From: Mycobacterium cookii
GTDB lineage: Bacteria > Actinomycetota > Actinomycetes > Mycobacteriales > Mycobacteriaceae
Reading direction: 5' to 3'
Assembly (NCBI RefSeq): GCF_010727945.1
Contig: NZ_AP022569.1
Span: 1-64,000, forward strand
DNA length: 64,000 bases
Made by a program: the position numbers and the translations under genes. Below are positions 45,480 through 55,020 of the stretch, piece by piece (positions within the stretch are counted from its first letter, which is position 1; the number at the start of each line of letters is the position of its first letter). Below the pieces are notes generated by a model. It was not told the origin of the DNA and searched no databases. It saw only the letters and a program-made list of their open reading frames with translations.

Positions 45480-46646
45480 ATGGCATTCGGCGACTATCAG
45501 AACGAGATCTATTTTCAGGGCCTGTCCGGCGTCGTGCCCAAGCTGCCGATGGTGTTCGCGGAGCTGGAAGCCAAGGCCGAGAAGGCGTTGCCGCCGTCGG
45601 TGTGGTCGTACGTCGCCGGTGGCGCCGGCGACGAGCGCACCCAGCGAGCCAACTGCGAGGTGTTCCAGCAATGGGGCCTGATGCCGCGGATGTTCGTCGG
45701 TGCCGCGCAACGCGACCTCTCCGTCGACGTGTTCGGCCTGAAACTGCCGAGCCCGCTGTTCATGGCGCCGATCGGGGTCATCGCGATCTGCGCCCAGGAT
45801 GGCCACGGCGACCTGGCCACCGCGCGCGCCGCCGCCCGTACCGGGGTCCCGATGGTGATGTCTACGCTGACCGAGGACCCGCTCGAAGACGTCGCCGCCG
45901 AATTCGGTGACACTCCAGGGTTTTTCCAGCTGTACACCCCGACCGACCGCGAGTTGGCCGCCAGCCTGGTGCACCGCGCCGAGGCGGCCGGCTTCAAAGG
46001 CATCGTCGTCACCCTGGACACCTGGGTCACCGGTTGGCGACCGCGCGACCTGAGCACGTCGAACTTCCCGCAACTGCGCGGCGCTTGCCTGGCCAACTAC
46101 ACCAGCGATCCGGTGTTCCGCGCGAGCCTGGCGCAGACGCCGGAAGAGAACCCGCAAGCCGCGGTGCTGCGCTGGATTCAGCTGTTCGGCAATCCTTTGA
46201 CATGGGATGACCTGCCGTGGCTGCGTTCGCTGACTACGCTGCCGCTGCTCGTCAAAGGGATCTGCCACCCCGACGACGCGCGGCGCGCCAAGGACGGCGG
46301 CGTCGACGGCATCTACTGCTCCAACCACGGCGGACGCCAAGCCAACGGCGGACTGCCCGCGCTGGACTGCCTGCCGGGCGTCGTCGAAGCCGCCGACGGG
46401 TTGCCGGTGCTGTTCGACTCGGGCGTGCGCAGCGGCGCCGACGTCGTCAAAGCTCTGGCATTGGGGGCGACAGCGGTTGGCGTCGGGCGCCCCTACGCCT
46501 ACGGTCTGGCGCTGGGCGGCGTCGACGGCGTCGTGCACGTGCTGCGATCGATACTGGCCGAAGCCGACCTGATCATGGCCGTCGACGGATACCCGACGCT
46601 GAAAGATCTCACTCCGGACACCCTGCGGCGCGTCAGCCGAGCCTGA
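45480..46646 (+). CDS. FMN-dependent alpha-hydroxy-acid oxidase, lactate 2-monooxygenase-like
   Basis: 388 residues. It closely follows M. smegmatis lactate 2-monooxygenase in text: '[14 protein letters not shown]', '[16 protein letters not shown]', '[18 protein letters not shown]', '[20 protein letters not shown]', '[23 protein letters not shown]' and '[30 protein letters not shown]'. The catalytic His is in SNHGG and the FMN phosphate site is in DSGVRSG. The loop before '[10 protein letters not shown]' is shorter than in the enzyme from M. smegmatis, so lactate, another 2-hydroxy acid or oxidase chemistry are all possible. It lies between viuB and xerC, which are adjacent in M. tuberculosis. 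Confidence 0.85.
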   Translation: MAFGDYQNEIYFQGLSGVVPKLPMVFAELEAKAEKALPPSVWSYVAGGAGDERTQRANCEVFQQWGLMPRMFVGAAQRDLSVDVFGLKLPSPLFMAPIGVIAICAQDGHGDLATARAAARTGVPMVMSTLTEDPLEDVAAEFGDTPGFFQLYTPTDRELAASLVHRAEAAGFKGIVVTLDTWVTGWRPRDLSTSNFPQLRGACLANYTSDPVFRASLAQTPEENPQAAVLRWIQLFGNPLTWDDLPWLRSLTTLPLLVKGICHPDDARRAKDGGVDGIYCSNHGGRQANGGLPALDCLPGVVEAADGLPVLFDSGVRSGADVVKALALGATAVGVGRPYAYGLALGGVDGVVHVLRSILAEADLIMAVDGYPTLKDLTPDTLRRVSRA

Positions 46647-46672
46647 CCCCGGGTTGCTGCGACGGTGGGGTA

Positions 46673-47575
46673 GTGGAGGCGATCCTCGACGAGTTCGACG
46701 ACTACCTGGCGCTGCAGCGCGGCCGCTCGGAACACACCCGGCGGGCCTACCTCGGCGATCTGCGGTCGTTGTTCGCGTTTCTGGACGAGCGCGCGCCCGG
46801 AACCGGCGTGCCGGGGCTGAGCTTGCCGCTGTTGCGGTCCTGGCTGGCCGCCGGTGCGGGCGCCGGCGTAGCCCGCACCACGTTGGCGCGCCGCACGTCG
46901 GCGGTCAAGGCATTCACCGCGTGGGCGGTGCGACGCGGACTGCTCGACGGCGACCCGGCGACCCGGCTGCAGGTGCCCAAGGCACGTCGAGCGTTGCCCG
47001 CGGTGCTGCGGCAAGACCAGGCGCTCGCCGCCATGTCGGCCGCCAAATCCGGCTCCGAGCAAGGTGATCCGCTGGCGATGCGGGATCGCTTGATCGTCGA
47101 ACTGCTGTACGCCAGCGGCATCCGGGTCAGCGAGCTGTGCGGTCTGGACGTCGACGACGTCGACACCGGGCACCGGCTGCTGCGCGTGCTCGGTAAAGGC
47201 AACAAACCGCGCAGCGCGCCGTTCGGCGAGCCGGCCGCCGAGGCGCTGAAGAGCTGGCTGGCCGACGGGCGCCCGGCCTTGCTCACCGCCGAGTCGGGTC
47301 CGGCGCTGCTGCTGGGCGTCCGGGGACGGCGACTCGACGTCCGGCAGGCGCGCACCGTGGTGCACCAAACCGTCGGCGCCGTCGACGGCGCGCCTGACAT
47401 GGGCCCGCACGGTCTGCGGCACAGCGCTGCCACCCACCTGCTCGAGGGCGGCGCCGACCTGCGGGTTGTGCAGGAACTGCTGGGTCATGCCAGCCTGGCC
47501 ACCACCCAGCTCTACACGCACGTCACCGTCGCCCGATTGCGTGCGGTGCACGATCAGGCTCACCCGCGGGCTTGA
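46673..47575 (+). CDS. xerC: Tyrosine recombinase XerC
   Basis: 300 residues, resolves chromosome dimers at dif with XerD. The SAM-like N-terminal domain is '[28 protein letters not shown]'. Catalytic residues: Arg in '[12 protein letters not shown]', H-x-x-R in '[12 protein letters not shown]', His in 'LGHASLATT' and the nucleophile Tyr in '[10 protein letters not shown]'. GTG 46673 gives the family N-terminus ([12 protein letters not shown]). Rv2894c is the homologue, 298 residues. Confidence 0.95.
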   Translation: MEAILDEFDDYLALQRGRSEHTRRAYLGDLRSLFAFLDERAPGTGVPGLSLPLLRSWLAAGAGAGVARTTLARRTSAVKAFTAWAVRRGLLDGDPATRLQVPKARRALPAVLRQDQALAAMSAAKSGSEQGDPLAMRDRLIVELLYASGIRVSELCGLDVDDVDTGHRLLRVLGKGNKPRSAPFGEPAAEALKSWLADGRPALLTAESGPALLLGVRGRRLDVRQARTVVHQTVGAVDGAPDMGPHGLRHSAATHLLEGGADLRVVQELLGHASLATTQLYTHVTVARLRAVHDQAHPRA

Positions 47576-47594
47576 GCGGTTGTCGCTCAGAGGC

Positions 47595-47608
47595 GGGCAA
47601 AAGTGCCC
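47595..47608. terminator. Small hairpin between convergent xerC and M23 gene
   Basis: GGGCA-AAAG-TGCCC lies in the 45-nt gap between convergent stops. It is short and without a T-run, so only a candidate bidirectional terminator. Confidence 0.4.
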
Positions 47609-47620
47609 CCGAACCTGCCG

Positions 47621-48109
47621 TCACCCGTGTAGCGGCTTGAGCCGAATCGGCGTGGACGCCAGCAGCCCCAACGGGTCGACGTAATCGGCGCGGGAGGCCG
47701 GACCCCACATCGCGCCCCAATGCAGACAAGCCGCGGCCGCACAGCCCGAGTGCCCGGCGGCCAGCTGGCCGATCACGGCGCCGGCGGCCACCCGCTGGCC
47801 GACCCGCACGCTGGCCTCGACGGGCTCATAGGTGGTCCGCAAGCCGCCGGGATGGGCGAGTGACACCAGCTGACGGCCGGCCAGCATCCCGGCGTACACG
47901 ACCGTCGCCGCACCCGCGGCGTACACCGGCTGACCGGGCCGACCGGCCAGGTCCACGCCCCGGTGGCCGCGAGTCCAGTTCGGCGATGGCGCATCGAAGG
48001 CCCGCGCCACCGGCGGCGGTGGACGCAGCGGCCACTGCAGCCGGACGGCATCACCGCGAGCAGGGGAAACACCCAGCAGCGCTGCCACGAACACCGAGGC
48101 CCATCGCAC
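47621..48109 (-). CDS. Secreted M23-family (LytM-like) peptidase
   Basis: 162 residues, Rv2891 homologue but shorter than its 249. A short signal peptide (MRWASVFVAALLGVSPARG) is followed by the M23 domain: 'GHRGVDLAGRPGQPVYAAGAATVVYAG' with H-x-x-x-D, and 'CLHWGAMWGP' where the usual H-x-H is C-L-H. 'AAGHSGCAAAACLHWG' contains an extra Cys pair. Loss of one metal His suggests either altered metal binding or a non-catalytic activator. Signal and fold place it in the periplasm or cell wall. It is divergent from rpsB. Confidence 0.8.
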   Translation of the reverse strand: MRWASVFVAALLGVSPARGDAVRLQWPLRPPPPVARAFDAPSPNWTRGHRGVDLAGRPGQPVYAAGAATVVYAGMLAGRQLVSLAHPGGLRTTYEPVEASVRVGQRVAAGAVIGQLAAGHSGCAAAACLHWGAMWGPASRADYVDPLGLLASTPIRLKPLHG

Positions 48110-48264
48110 CTGGTCAGTTCACCCTGGCCGGGGCAGACCGGCCAGCCAGCGCTGTGGACAAAGCACCTGGCCGAAGCGTGTAAACTGCACTGCGCAACCC
48201 GTAAATACGAGTTGACTTCGCGCGTCTGTATTGCGTCTCCCGTTCCACTAGGAGTTCGCACCGC

Positions 48265-48301
48265 ATGCCGGGCGGTCCCGTCCACAAGACGGGTCCGGCA
48301 T
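48265..48301 (+). promoter_or_regulatory. Structured leader hairpin of rpsB
   Basis: ATGCCGG (48265-48271) pairs with CCGGCAT (48295-48301), and inside it CCCGTC (48277-48282) pairs with GACGGG (48288-48293) around CACAA. The two stems are separated by an internal loop (GCGGT opposite T). It lies 69 nt before the rpsB ATG and may bind S2 as feedback control. TAAACT at 48181-48186 is a possible -10. Confidence 0.5.
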
Positions 48302-48369
48302 TGCAGCAGCCGCCAGGGCCTGGCATCACCCGACGCCGGGCGTAAACCGACATAAGGACGCGAGCCACA

Positions 48370-49209
48370 ATGGCTGTTGTAACCATGAAGCAGCTGCTTG
48401 ACAGCGGCACCCACTTCGGACATCAGACCCGTCGCTGGAACCCCAAGATGAAGCGGTTCATCTTCACCGACCGCAACGGCATCTACATCATCGACCTGCA
48501 GCAGACGCTGACCTTCATCGACAAGGCGTACGAGTTCGTCAAAGAGACCGTGGCCCACGGCGGCAGCGTCCTGTTCGTCGGCACCAAGAAGCAGGCGCAG
48601 GAGTCCATCGCCGACGAGGCGACCCGCGTCGGCATGCCGTACGTCAACCAGCGCTGGCTGGGCGGCATGCTCACCAACTTCCAGACCGTGCACAAGCGGC
48701 TGCAGCGCCTCAAGGAGCTGGAGTCCATGGAGCAGACCGGTGGCTTCGAAGGTCGCACCAAGAAGGAAATCCTGATGCTGACCCGCGAGAAGAACAAGCT
48801 CGAGCGCAGCCTCGGCGGTATCCGCGACATGGCCAAGGTGCCGTCGGCGGTGTGGGTGGTCGACACGAACAAAGAGCACCTCGCGGTCTCGGAAGCCATC
48901 AAGCTGGGCATCCCGGTGATCGCGATCCTGGACACCAACTGCGACCCCGATCAGGTCGACTACCCGATCCCGGGCAACGACGACGCCATCCGCTCGGCGG
49001 CCCTGCTGACCAAGGTGATCGCCTCGGCGGTCGCCGAAGGCCTGCAGGCGCGTGCCGGTCTCGGCCGCGGCGACGGCAAGCCCGAGGCGGAAGCCGCCGA
49101 GCCGCTGGCCGAATGGGAGCAGGAGCTGCTGGCCTCCGCCACCGCATCCGCCGCTCCGGCCGAGCAGGCTGCGGCGGTCGCCACCGAATCCACCACTGAC
49201 GCATCCTAG
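48370..49209 (+). CDS. rpsB: 30S ribosomal protein S2
   Basis: 279 residues. The S2 signature is '[32 protein letters not shown]' in part and '[17 protein letters not shown]' type text ('[14 protein letters not shown]'). The Ala/Glu-rich end (from about 230) is low complexity. AAGGA at 48354-48358 lies 11 nt before the ATG. It is followed by tsf, as in nearly all bacteria; the two are usually co-regulated by S2. Confidence 0.95.
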   Translation: MAVVTMKQLLDSGTHFGHQTRRWNPKMKRFIFTDRNGIYIIDLQQTLTFIDKAYEFVKETVAHGGSVLFVGTKKQAQESIADEATRVGMPYVNQRWLGGMLTNFQTVHKRLQRLKELESMEQTGGFEGRTKKEILMLTREKNKLERSLGGIRDMAKVPSAVWVVDTNKEHLAVSEAIKLGIPVIAILDTNCDPDQVDYPIPGNDDAIRSAALLTKVIASAVAEGLQARAGLGRGDGKPEAEAAEPLAEWEQELLASATASAAPAEQAAAVATESTTDAS

Positions 49210-49222
49210 GAAGGGCTGAGCA

Positions 49223-50038
49223 TTGGCCAACTTCACCGCCGCCGACGTCAAGAAGCTTCGTGAGCTGACCGGCGCCGGCATGCTCGACTGCAAGAACGCG
49301 CTGTCCGAGACCGACGGTGACTTCGACAAGGCGGTCGAGGCGCTGCGGATCAAGGGCGCCAAGGACGTCGGCAAGCGCGCCGAGCGGGCCACCGCCGAGG
49401 GCCTGGTCGCCGCCAAGGACGGCGCGCTGATCGAACTCAACAGCGAGACCGACTTCGTGGCCAAGAACGCCGAGTTCCAGAAGGTGGCCGAGGACGTGGT
49501 AGCCGCCGCTGCCGCGGCGAAGGCGACCGATGTCGACGCGCTCAAGGCCGCCAAGATCGGCGACACCACCGTCGAGCAGACCATCGCCGAGCTGTCCGCC
49601 AAGATCGGCGAAAAGCTCGAACTCCGGCGCGCCGCCTACTTCGACGGCACCGTGGAGACCTACCTGCACAAGCGTGCGGCGGACCTGCCGCCGGGCGTCG
49701 GTGTGCTGGTCGAGTACACCGGCGGCAATGCCGAAGCTGCGCACGCCGCTGCCCTGCAGATCGCTGCGCTCAAGGCGCGCTACCTGTCGCGCGACGACGT
49801 GCCCGCCGATGTGGTCGCCAGCGAGCGTCGCATCGCCGAGGAGACCGCGAAGGAAGAGGGCAAGCCGGAGCAGGCGCTGCCCAAGATCGTCGAAGGCCGG
49901 TTGAACGGGTTCTTCAAGGACGTCGTGCTGCTCGAACAGCCGTCGGTGTCCGACAACAAGAAGACGGTCAAGGCGCTGCTCGACGAGGCCGGCGTCACCG
50001 TGACCCGGTTTGTCCGTTTCGAGGTCGGCCAGCAGTAG
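49223..50038 (+). CDS. tsf: Elongation factor Ts
   Basis: 271 residues, nucleotide exchange factor for EF-Tu. The N-terminal UBA-like domain is '[24 protein letters not shown]', followed by the core '[17 protein letters not shown]', in which the conserved TDFV contacts EF-Tu. The start is TTG 49223, preceded by AGGAAGGG. It is 13 nt after rpsB and in one operon with it. Confidence 0.95.
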   Translation: MANFTAADVKKLRELTGAGMLDCKNALSETDGDFDKAVEALRIKGAKDVGKRAERATAEGLVAAKDGALIELNSETDFVAKNAEFQKVAEDVVAAAAAAKATDVDALKAAKIGDTTVEQTIAELSAKIGEKLELRRAAYFDGTVETYLHKRAADLPPGVGVLVEYTGGNAEAAHAAALQIAALKARYLSRDDVPADVVASERRIAEETAKEEGKPEQALPKIVEGRLNGFFKDVVLLEQPSVSDNKKTVKALLDEAGVTVTRFVRFEVGQQ

Positions 50039-50048
50039 CATCAGCCGA

Positions 50049-51461
50049 ATGCGACACGTGCACGCATTCGGAGACGACGCGCTCGGCCACCTCGACGCCG
50101 TCGGTGTGGCCGAGGCGATCGCAACTGCCCGTGTCGGCCGAGCGGAGGTCATCGAGGCGGCGATCGCCCGCACCGAAGCCGTCAACCCTGACCTGAACGG
50201 GTTGGCGTACGAGGCATTTGACCGAGCCCGCGCTCGAGCTGAGGAGCCGCCGAGGGCGGGCTTCTTCAGTGGGGTGCCGACCTTCGTCAAGGACAACGTC
50301 GACGTCGCCGGGTTACCGACGATGTGCGGCACCGACGCCTGGCCGCCGCGGCCGGCGCAGGCCGACGGCGATTTCGCCCGGACGTATCTGGCGACCGGCA
50401 TGACACCGCTGGGCAAAACCCAGATGTCGGAATACGGATTCAGCGCCTCGGCCGAGCATCCCCGGCTCGGGTCGGTGCGAAATCCGTGGAACACCGATCG
50501 CACCGCGGGTGCGTCGTCGTCGGGTTCCGGCGCGTTCGTCGCCGCCGGCGTGGTGCCGATTGCCCATGCCAACGACGGCGGCGGCTCGATCCGGATTCCC
50601 GCGTCCTGCAACGGACTTGTCGGGCTCAAGCCGTCGCGCGGGCGGTTGCCGCTGGACAAAGAAGTCAGTCGGATGCCGATTCGCATCGTGGCCAACGGGG
50701 TGCTCAGCCGATCGGTGCGTGACACTGCGGCGTTCTACCGTGAGGCCGAACGCATTTGGCCGGCGCCGAAACTCCCGCCGATCGGAGACGTGCGGCACGC
50801 CGGCAAGCAGCGCTTGCGGGTCGCCGTCGTCACGCACTCGCTGTTGCGGGAATGCGGCCCCGAAGTGCGTGAGTTGACGCTGAAATCCGCCGGGCTGCTC
50901 GAAGAATTGGGCCACCGCGTCGATCATCTCGAAAAGCCTCCGGTGCCAGCCAGTTTCGCCTCGGACTTCGTGCTCTACTGGGGGTTGCTCGCGACGGGCC
51001 AGATCCAGCAGCATCGGCGCGCCATCGACGGGTTCGACGTCAATCGGTTGGATAACCTCTCACGCGGCCTGGACCGGCACGCGCGGCGCAATCTGCACCG
51101 CATTCCGCTGGCGCTGGCGCGTTTGGCCCGGGCCCGCCGGCACACGGCTCGGCTGGCCCGCACCTACGACTTGGTGTTGACGCCGACGTTGGCCGACGAG
51201 CCACCGCAGATCGGGTATCTCGACCCGACCGCTGACTATCAGCAGATCATCGCCCGCCTGGAGGAGTGGGTCGCCTACACCCCGCTACAGAACGTCACCG
51301 GGGAGCCCGCCATCTCGTTGCCGCTGGCGACGTCCGCCAACGGGTTGCCGGTGGGCATGATGTTGACCGCGCCGACCGGGCTGGAGGCGCGGCTGCTGGA
51401 AGTTGCCTACGAACTCGAAGACGCCCAGCCGTGGGCGCGCATCCAGGACCATCAGGTCTAG
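50049..51461 (+). CDS. amiC: Amidase AmiC (amidase signature family)
   Basis: 470 residues, Rv2888c homologue (473). The Ser-cisSer-Lys triad is visible: Lys in 'VPTFVKDNVDVAGLP', the cis-Ser and nucleophile region 'TDRTAGASSSGSGAFVAAG' and 'NDGGGSIRIPASCNGLVGLKPSRGR'. It hydrolyses short amides; amiC is linked in M. tuberculosis to activation of amide prodrugs. ATG 50049 is 10 nt after tsf. Its stop shares CTAG with the convergent marR gene. Confidence 0.85.
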   Translation: MRHVHAFGDDALGHLDAVGVAEAIATARVGRAEVIEAAIARTEAVNPDLNGLAYEAFDRARARAEEPPRAGFFSGVPTFVKDNVDVAGLPTMCGTDAWPPRPAQADGDFARTYLATGMTPLGKTQMSEYGFSASAEHPRLGSVRNPWNTDRTAGASSSGSGAFVAAGVVPIAHANDGGGSIRIPASCNGLVGLKPSRGRLPLDKEVSRMPIRIVANGVLSRSVRDTAAFYREAERIWPAPKLPPIGDVRHAGKQRLRVAVVTHSLLRECGPEVRELTLKSAGLLEELGHRVDHLEKPPVPASFASDFVLYWGLLATGQIQQHRRAIDGFDVNRLDNLSRGLDRHARRNLHRIPLALARLARARRHTARLARTYDLVLTPTLADEPPQIGYLDPTADYQQIIARLEEWVAYTPLQNVTGEPAISLPLATSANGLPVGMMLTAPTGLEARLLEVAYELEDAQPWARIQDHQV

Positions 51462-51876
51462 TCAGGGCTCAGTGCTGCCAGCATTCGCTTGAATTCGCGT
51501 TGTTCTGGCCCCGACAGATTGGCCAGCACGCGGGCGTCGGCCTCCCGGACGGCCGATTCGGCGCGTCTCAACAGAGCTCGACCTTCGGCGGTGAGCGACG
51601 CCGGCAGTGCGCGACCGGATGCGACCGATGCGGGGCGACTCACCATCTGTGCGTTCTCCAACCGGTGCAACACCGTGTTCATTGCCTGCGGTGAGACATT
51701 GCCCAGCCGAGCCAGCTCGGCGCTGGATGCTCCCGGGCTCATGGAAAGCATTCGCATGCAGACGAATTCGGGCAGCGACAGGCAAAGCGGGCTGAGCACC
51801 GCCATCACCTCGGGTCGAAGTGTGGACATCGCCTGATGCAGCAGGTAGCCGAGCGGCGCGTCCTGAGAGGTTCCCA

Positions 51877-51877
<1 letters not shown>
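51458..51877 (-). CDS. MarR-family regulator, Rv2887 type
   Basis: 139 residues, the same length as Rv2887. The winged helix reads 'LPEFVCMRMLSMSPGASSAELARLGNVSPQAMNTVLHRLENAQMV' in pieces with wing 'RPASVASGRALPASLT'. In M. tuberculosis, loss of Rv2887 raises the methyltransferase Rv0560c and gives resistance to some compounds. Here a methyltransferase of that kind is the divergent neighbour, 45 nt away, and the operator TGTCAA..TTGACA starts inside this gene's own start codon. The gene would repress both itself and the methyltransferase. Confidence 0.9.
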
Positions 51878-52615
<738 letters not shown>

Positions 52616-52701
52616 TCGGTGACCTGGGATTGGTCGGCGGCATGACGGGGTAATCCGGGAAAAAATTCAAAGCCGTGCCCAGACGACGATCGCGAGAACT
52701 C

Positions 52702-53115
52702 ATGCCGAAGACCAGCAAGAACGGTAAGCCGAAAAAGAGCGAGCTGCCAAGCACCTTGCAACGCTCCGATGCTGCGGCGCAGCGTACGTTCGCCAAAGCG
52801 CACGACTCGGCGGCCGAACAGTACGGCAGTGAAGAGCGCGCCCACCGGGTTGCCTTTTCCGCGCTCAAGCACAGCTTCGAAAAAGTCGGGGACCGCTGGG
52901 AGCGGAAACCACACAAGGGTCCGTCCGACAAGCGCGCCGAACGCGGCGGCCTGAACAATCCGATCCCGTCAGACGAGGGCGTCGACGCCAACGCCAGCAA
53001 ACGGCACCTGCTTGACATCGCCCGTCGGCTCGACGTCCGCGGACGGTCGACGATGGCCAAGTCGGAACTGGTTGAGGCGATCAAAAACCACAATCGCCGG
53101 ATTCGTAGCCGGTAA
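52702..53115 (+). CDS. ChaB-domain protein with a C-terminal Rho-N/SAP-like motif
   Basis: 137 residues, basic. The ChaB-like part (about 11-66) is 'LPSTLQRSDAAAQRTFAKAHDSAAEQYG' in part and 'AHRVAFSALKHSFEKVGDRW'. The C-terminal 'SKRHLLDIARRLDVRGRSTMAKSELVEAI' resembles a Rho N-terminal or SAP helix-extended-helix, a nucleic-acid-binding motif. ChaB was named a cation transport regulator, but its true role is unclear. ATG 52702 is the first with a Lys-rich, family-like start; GTG 52675 adds nine residues. Confidence 0.7.
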   Translation: MPKTSKNGKPKKSELPSTLQRSDAAAQRTFAKAHDSAAEQYGSEERAHRVAFSALKHSFEKVGDRWERKPHKGPSDKRAERGGLNNPIPSDEGVDANASKRHLLDIARRLDVRGRSTMAKSELVEAIKNHNRRIRSR

Positions 53116-53209
53116 CCGCTCTCGGAGGCCGCCGGACACCTAGGCTGAGGAGATTACTGAGGAACATCGGTCGACCGACCTACGCACCTCCGCGGCGAAC
53201 GAGTGAGCC

Positions 53210-53962
53210 ATGGCGCACCGCCAGAGCGAGCTGCACATGAGGCTCACCGCTGTCGCCGATTCCCGAGTGCTCACCACCGTTGGCGTGCTGGACGGCACGA
53301 CCTACCGCCCGCTGCGCGACGCCATCGTCAAGGCTGCGCTCGACGAACCTCGATCCGTGATCGTCGACGTCACCAAGTTGACTGTCCGAGAAGAGCCGGC
53401 GTGGGCGGTGTTCACCAGCGCCCGTTGGCAGGTCGCCGAATGGCCGGACATTCCCATCGGGCTGGTGTGTGCCCATGAAAACGGCCGAAACGCTTTGCAC
53501 CGCAACGGTATAACCCGCTACGTCCCCGTCTGCGCCACGCTGGAATCGGCGGTCAGAGAACTGTCCGCCGATGGACTGCGCCGTTATCGGCGGACCGCCC
53601 GCGCCAAGCTGCTGGCGAAAAGAAGCAGCATCCACCGCAGCCGAGAGATGACCGCGCAGTGGCTGACGACATGGTCGAGAACCGACTTCATTTATACGGC
53701 GTCCGCCGTGGCGACCGAACTCGTCGAAGTCGCCCTGACCGAGACTGACGGCGACTTGTTGCTTCGCGTGGAAACTGATGGCTCGACCGTTTCGGTGGCC
53801 GTACAACTCATCGGCAACGGTTGGTCGGGACGCCGCAGGTCCGAGAAAGAGCAGGTGTCCGGGCTTGACCTGGTCGCAAAAATGAGTCGCCATTGGGGCC
53901 GCCACGCTACCGCCGCGGGCAACACGATCTGGGCTGTCGTCGGCCCGGAAAACCGCTTCTAG
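53210..53962 (+). CDS. STAS domain fused to a degenerate HATPase (anti-sigma type)
   Basis: 250 residues. The N-terminal half (about 10-120) has a STAS-like pattern ('VLTTVGVLDGTTYRPLRDAIVKAAL', 'SVIVDVTKLTV'). The C-terminal half (about 145-250) looks like an RsbW-type kinase domain: 'AVATELVEVALTETDGDLLLRVE' and 'GLDLVAKMSRHWGRHATAAGNTIWAVV'. The normal N-box Asn (E-L-V-x-N) is replaced, here E-L-V-E-V-A, and no clear G-x-G-x-x-D box is seen, so kinase activity is doubtful. It may bind a sigma factor or antagonist without phosphorylating. No sigma gene is adjacent. Confidence 0.65.
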   Translation: MAHRQSELHMRLTAVADSRVLTTVGVLDGTTYRPLRDAIVKAALDEPRSVIVDVTKLTVREEPAWAVFTSARWQVAEWPDIPIGLVCAHENGRNALHRNGITRYVPVCATLESAVRELSADGLRRYRRTARAKLLAKRSSIHRSREMTAQWLTTWSRTDFIYTASAVATELVEVALTETDGDLLLRVETDGSTVSVAVQLIGNGWSGRRRSEKEQVSGLDLVAKMSRHWGRHATAAGNTIWAVVGPENRF

Positions 53963-54017
53963 GCGCTTCCAGCATCACCCCGCGGTTGGCCCGCGGCGAA
54001 TCGGGTATGCGGGCGGT

Positions 54018-54953
54018 ATGAGTGTTGGAGATCACCGGTCCGCGCAAGTGCGCAAACAGGCACAGCGCCACGCTGAGCAAGCGCGAGAAGCGATGGAAGA
54101 TCGGCGCGACGGCAATGCCGGTGGGCTGAGTGGCTGGGTCGCCGAGCGGGCGGGCGAGTGGGATCTCAGTGGTCCAGATGAGAAGGCGCTGCAACGCCAG
54201 AAGTTTTTCTGGAACATGCTGGTGGACTATTGGTTTCGGATGGAGATCGATGGCTGGGAAAACATCGGCAAGCCGCCGGCTCTGCTGGTAGGTATTCATT
54301 CCGGCGCACCGTTTGTGTGGGACGCCTGGACCGTCGGCCTGCAGTGGTGGCGACGATTCGGGACTGAGCGAACCTTGCACGGCACGGCGCATGATGCGCT
54401 GATGGCAATTCCGGGCTTCGGCCGTTATTTCCGCGCCATGGGCGTGTTGCCCGCGGCTCCGGACGCCATCGCGACAGCGCTGGCAGAGGGTCACGATGTC
54501 GCGCTCTGGCCCGGCGGCGAGGTCGATTCGCTACGTCCGTGGAGTGAGCGTGATCAAGCAAACCTTGCCGGGCGCACGGGCTTTGTGAAAATGGCGATCC
54601 GCGCCGGGGTGCCAATCGTGCCAATTGCGACTGTCGGAGGTGCTGACGCCATGCCGGTGCTGATTCGTGGCGACCGGCTTTCCCGCGTGCTGCGCCTGGA
54701 TAAATTGTTGCGGCTCAAGGTTTTTCCGTTGGCGATTTCGCTGCCCTGGGGAATAGCGCCCGCGGCGTTGCCACAGCTGCCGCTACCGGCCAAGATCCGG
54801 ACCCGGTTCATGCCTGCGGTGGAGCTGGACAACGACCCGGCACGTGCCGACGATGACGAGTACGTCGACCGCAAGTATCACGAGGTCGAAGACAGTATTC
54901 AGCGGGGGATGGATGCCCTGGCCCGCAAACGGGCGTTGCCGGTGTTCGGCTGA
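54018..54953 (+). CDS. Acyltransferase-like protein (PlsC/DGAT-related)
   Basis: 311 residues. The layout resembles glycerolipid acyltransferases: 'ALLVGIHSGAPFVWDAWTVGL' in the place of block I, 'IPGFGRYFRAMGVLPA' as block II, 'DVALWPGGEVDSLRPWSERDQ' as block III and 'AGVPIVPIATVGGADAMPVL' as block IV. The usual H-x4-D is not kept: Asp follows His by eight residues. This matches a subgroup of mycobacterial DGAT-like proteins. An amphipathic N-terminus (60 residues of charged helix) precedes. Function in triglyceride or phospholipid synthesis is likely but not certain. It is followed by a strong hairpin terminator. Confidence 0.65.
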   Translation: MSVGDHRSAQVRKQAQRHAEQAREAMEDRRDGNAGGLSGWVAERAGEWDLSGPDEKALQRQKFFWNMLVDYWFRMEIDGWENIGKPPALLVGIHSGAPFVWDAWTVGLQWWRRFGTERTLHGTAHDALMAIPGFGRYFRAMGVLPAAPDAIATALAEGHDVALWPGGEVDSLRPWSERDQANLAGRTGFVKMAIRAGVPIVPIATVGGADAMPVLIRGDRLSRVLRLDKLLRLKVFPLAISLPWGIAPAALPQLPLPAKIRTRFMPAVELDNDPARADDDEYVDRKYHEVEDSIQRGMDALARKRALPVFG

Positions 54954-54972
54954 CGACGAGGCCGTAAGACAG

Positions 54973-55009
54973 CATTGAGGCCCGGCCCATCACGGACCGG
55001 GCCTCAATG
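54973..55009. terminator. Strong 13-bp hairpin between convergent genes
   Basis: CATTGAGGCCCGG (54973-54985) pairs perfectly with CCGGGCCTCAATG (54997-55009) around an 11-nt loop. It lies midway between the acyltransferase stop (54953) and the CsbD-like gene's stop (55021). It has no long T-run, as is common in mycobacteria, and should work for both strands. Confidence 0.75.
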
Positions 55010-55020
55010 ACGTACGAGGT

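Noticed and set aside
46673..47575. xerC as a phage or integrative-element integrase
   Set aside because: It is the chromosomal xerC by position, length and motifs, and no attachment-site duplication or phage gene is near.
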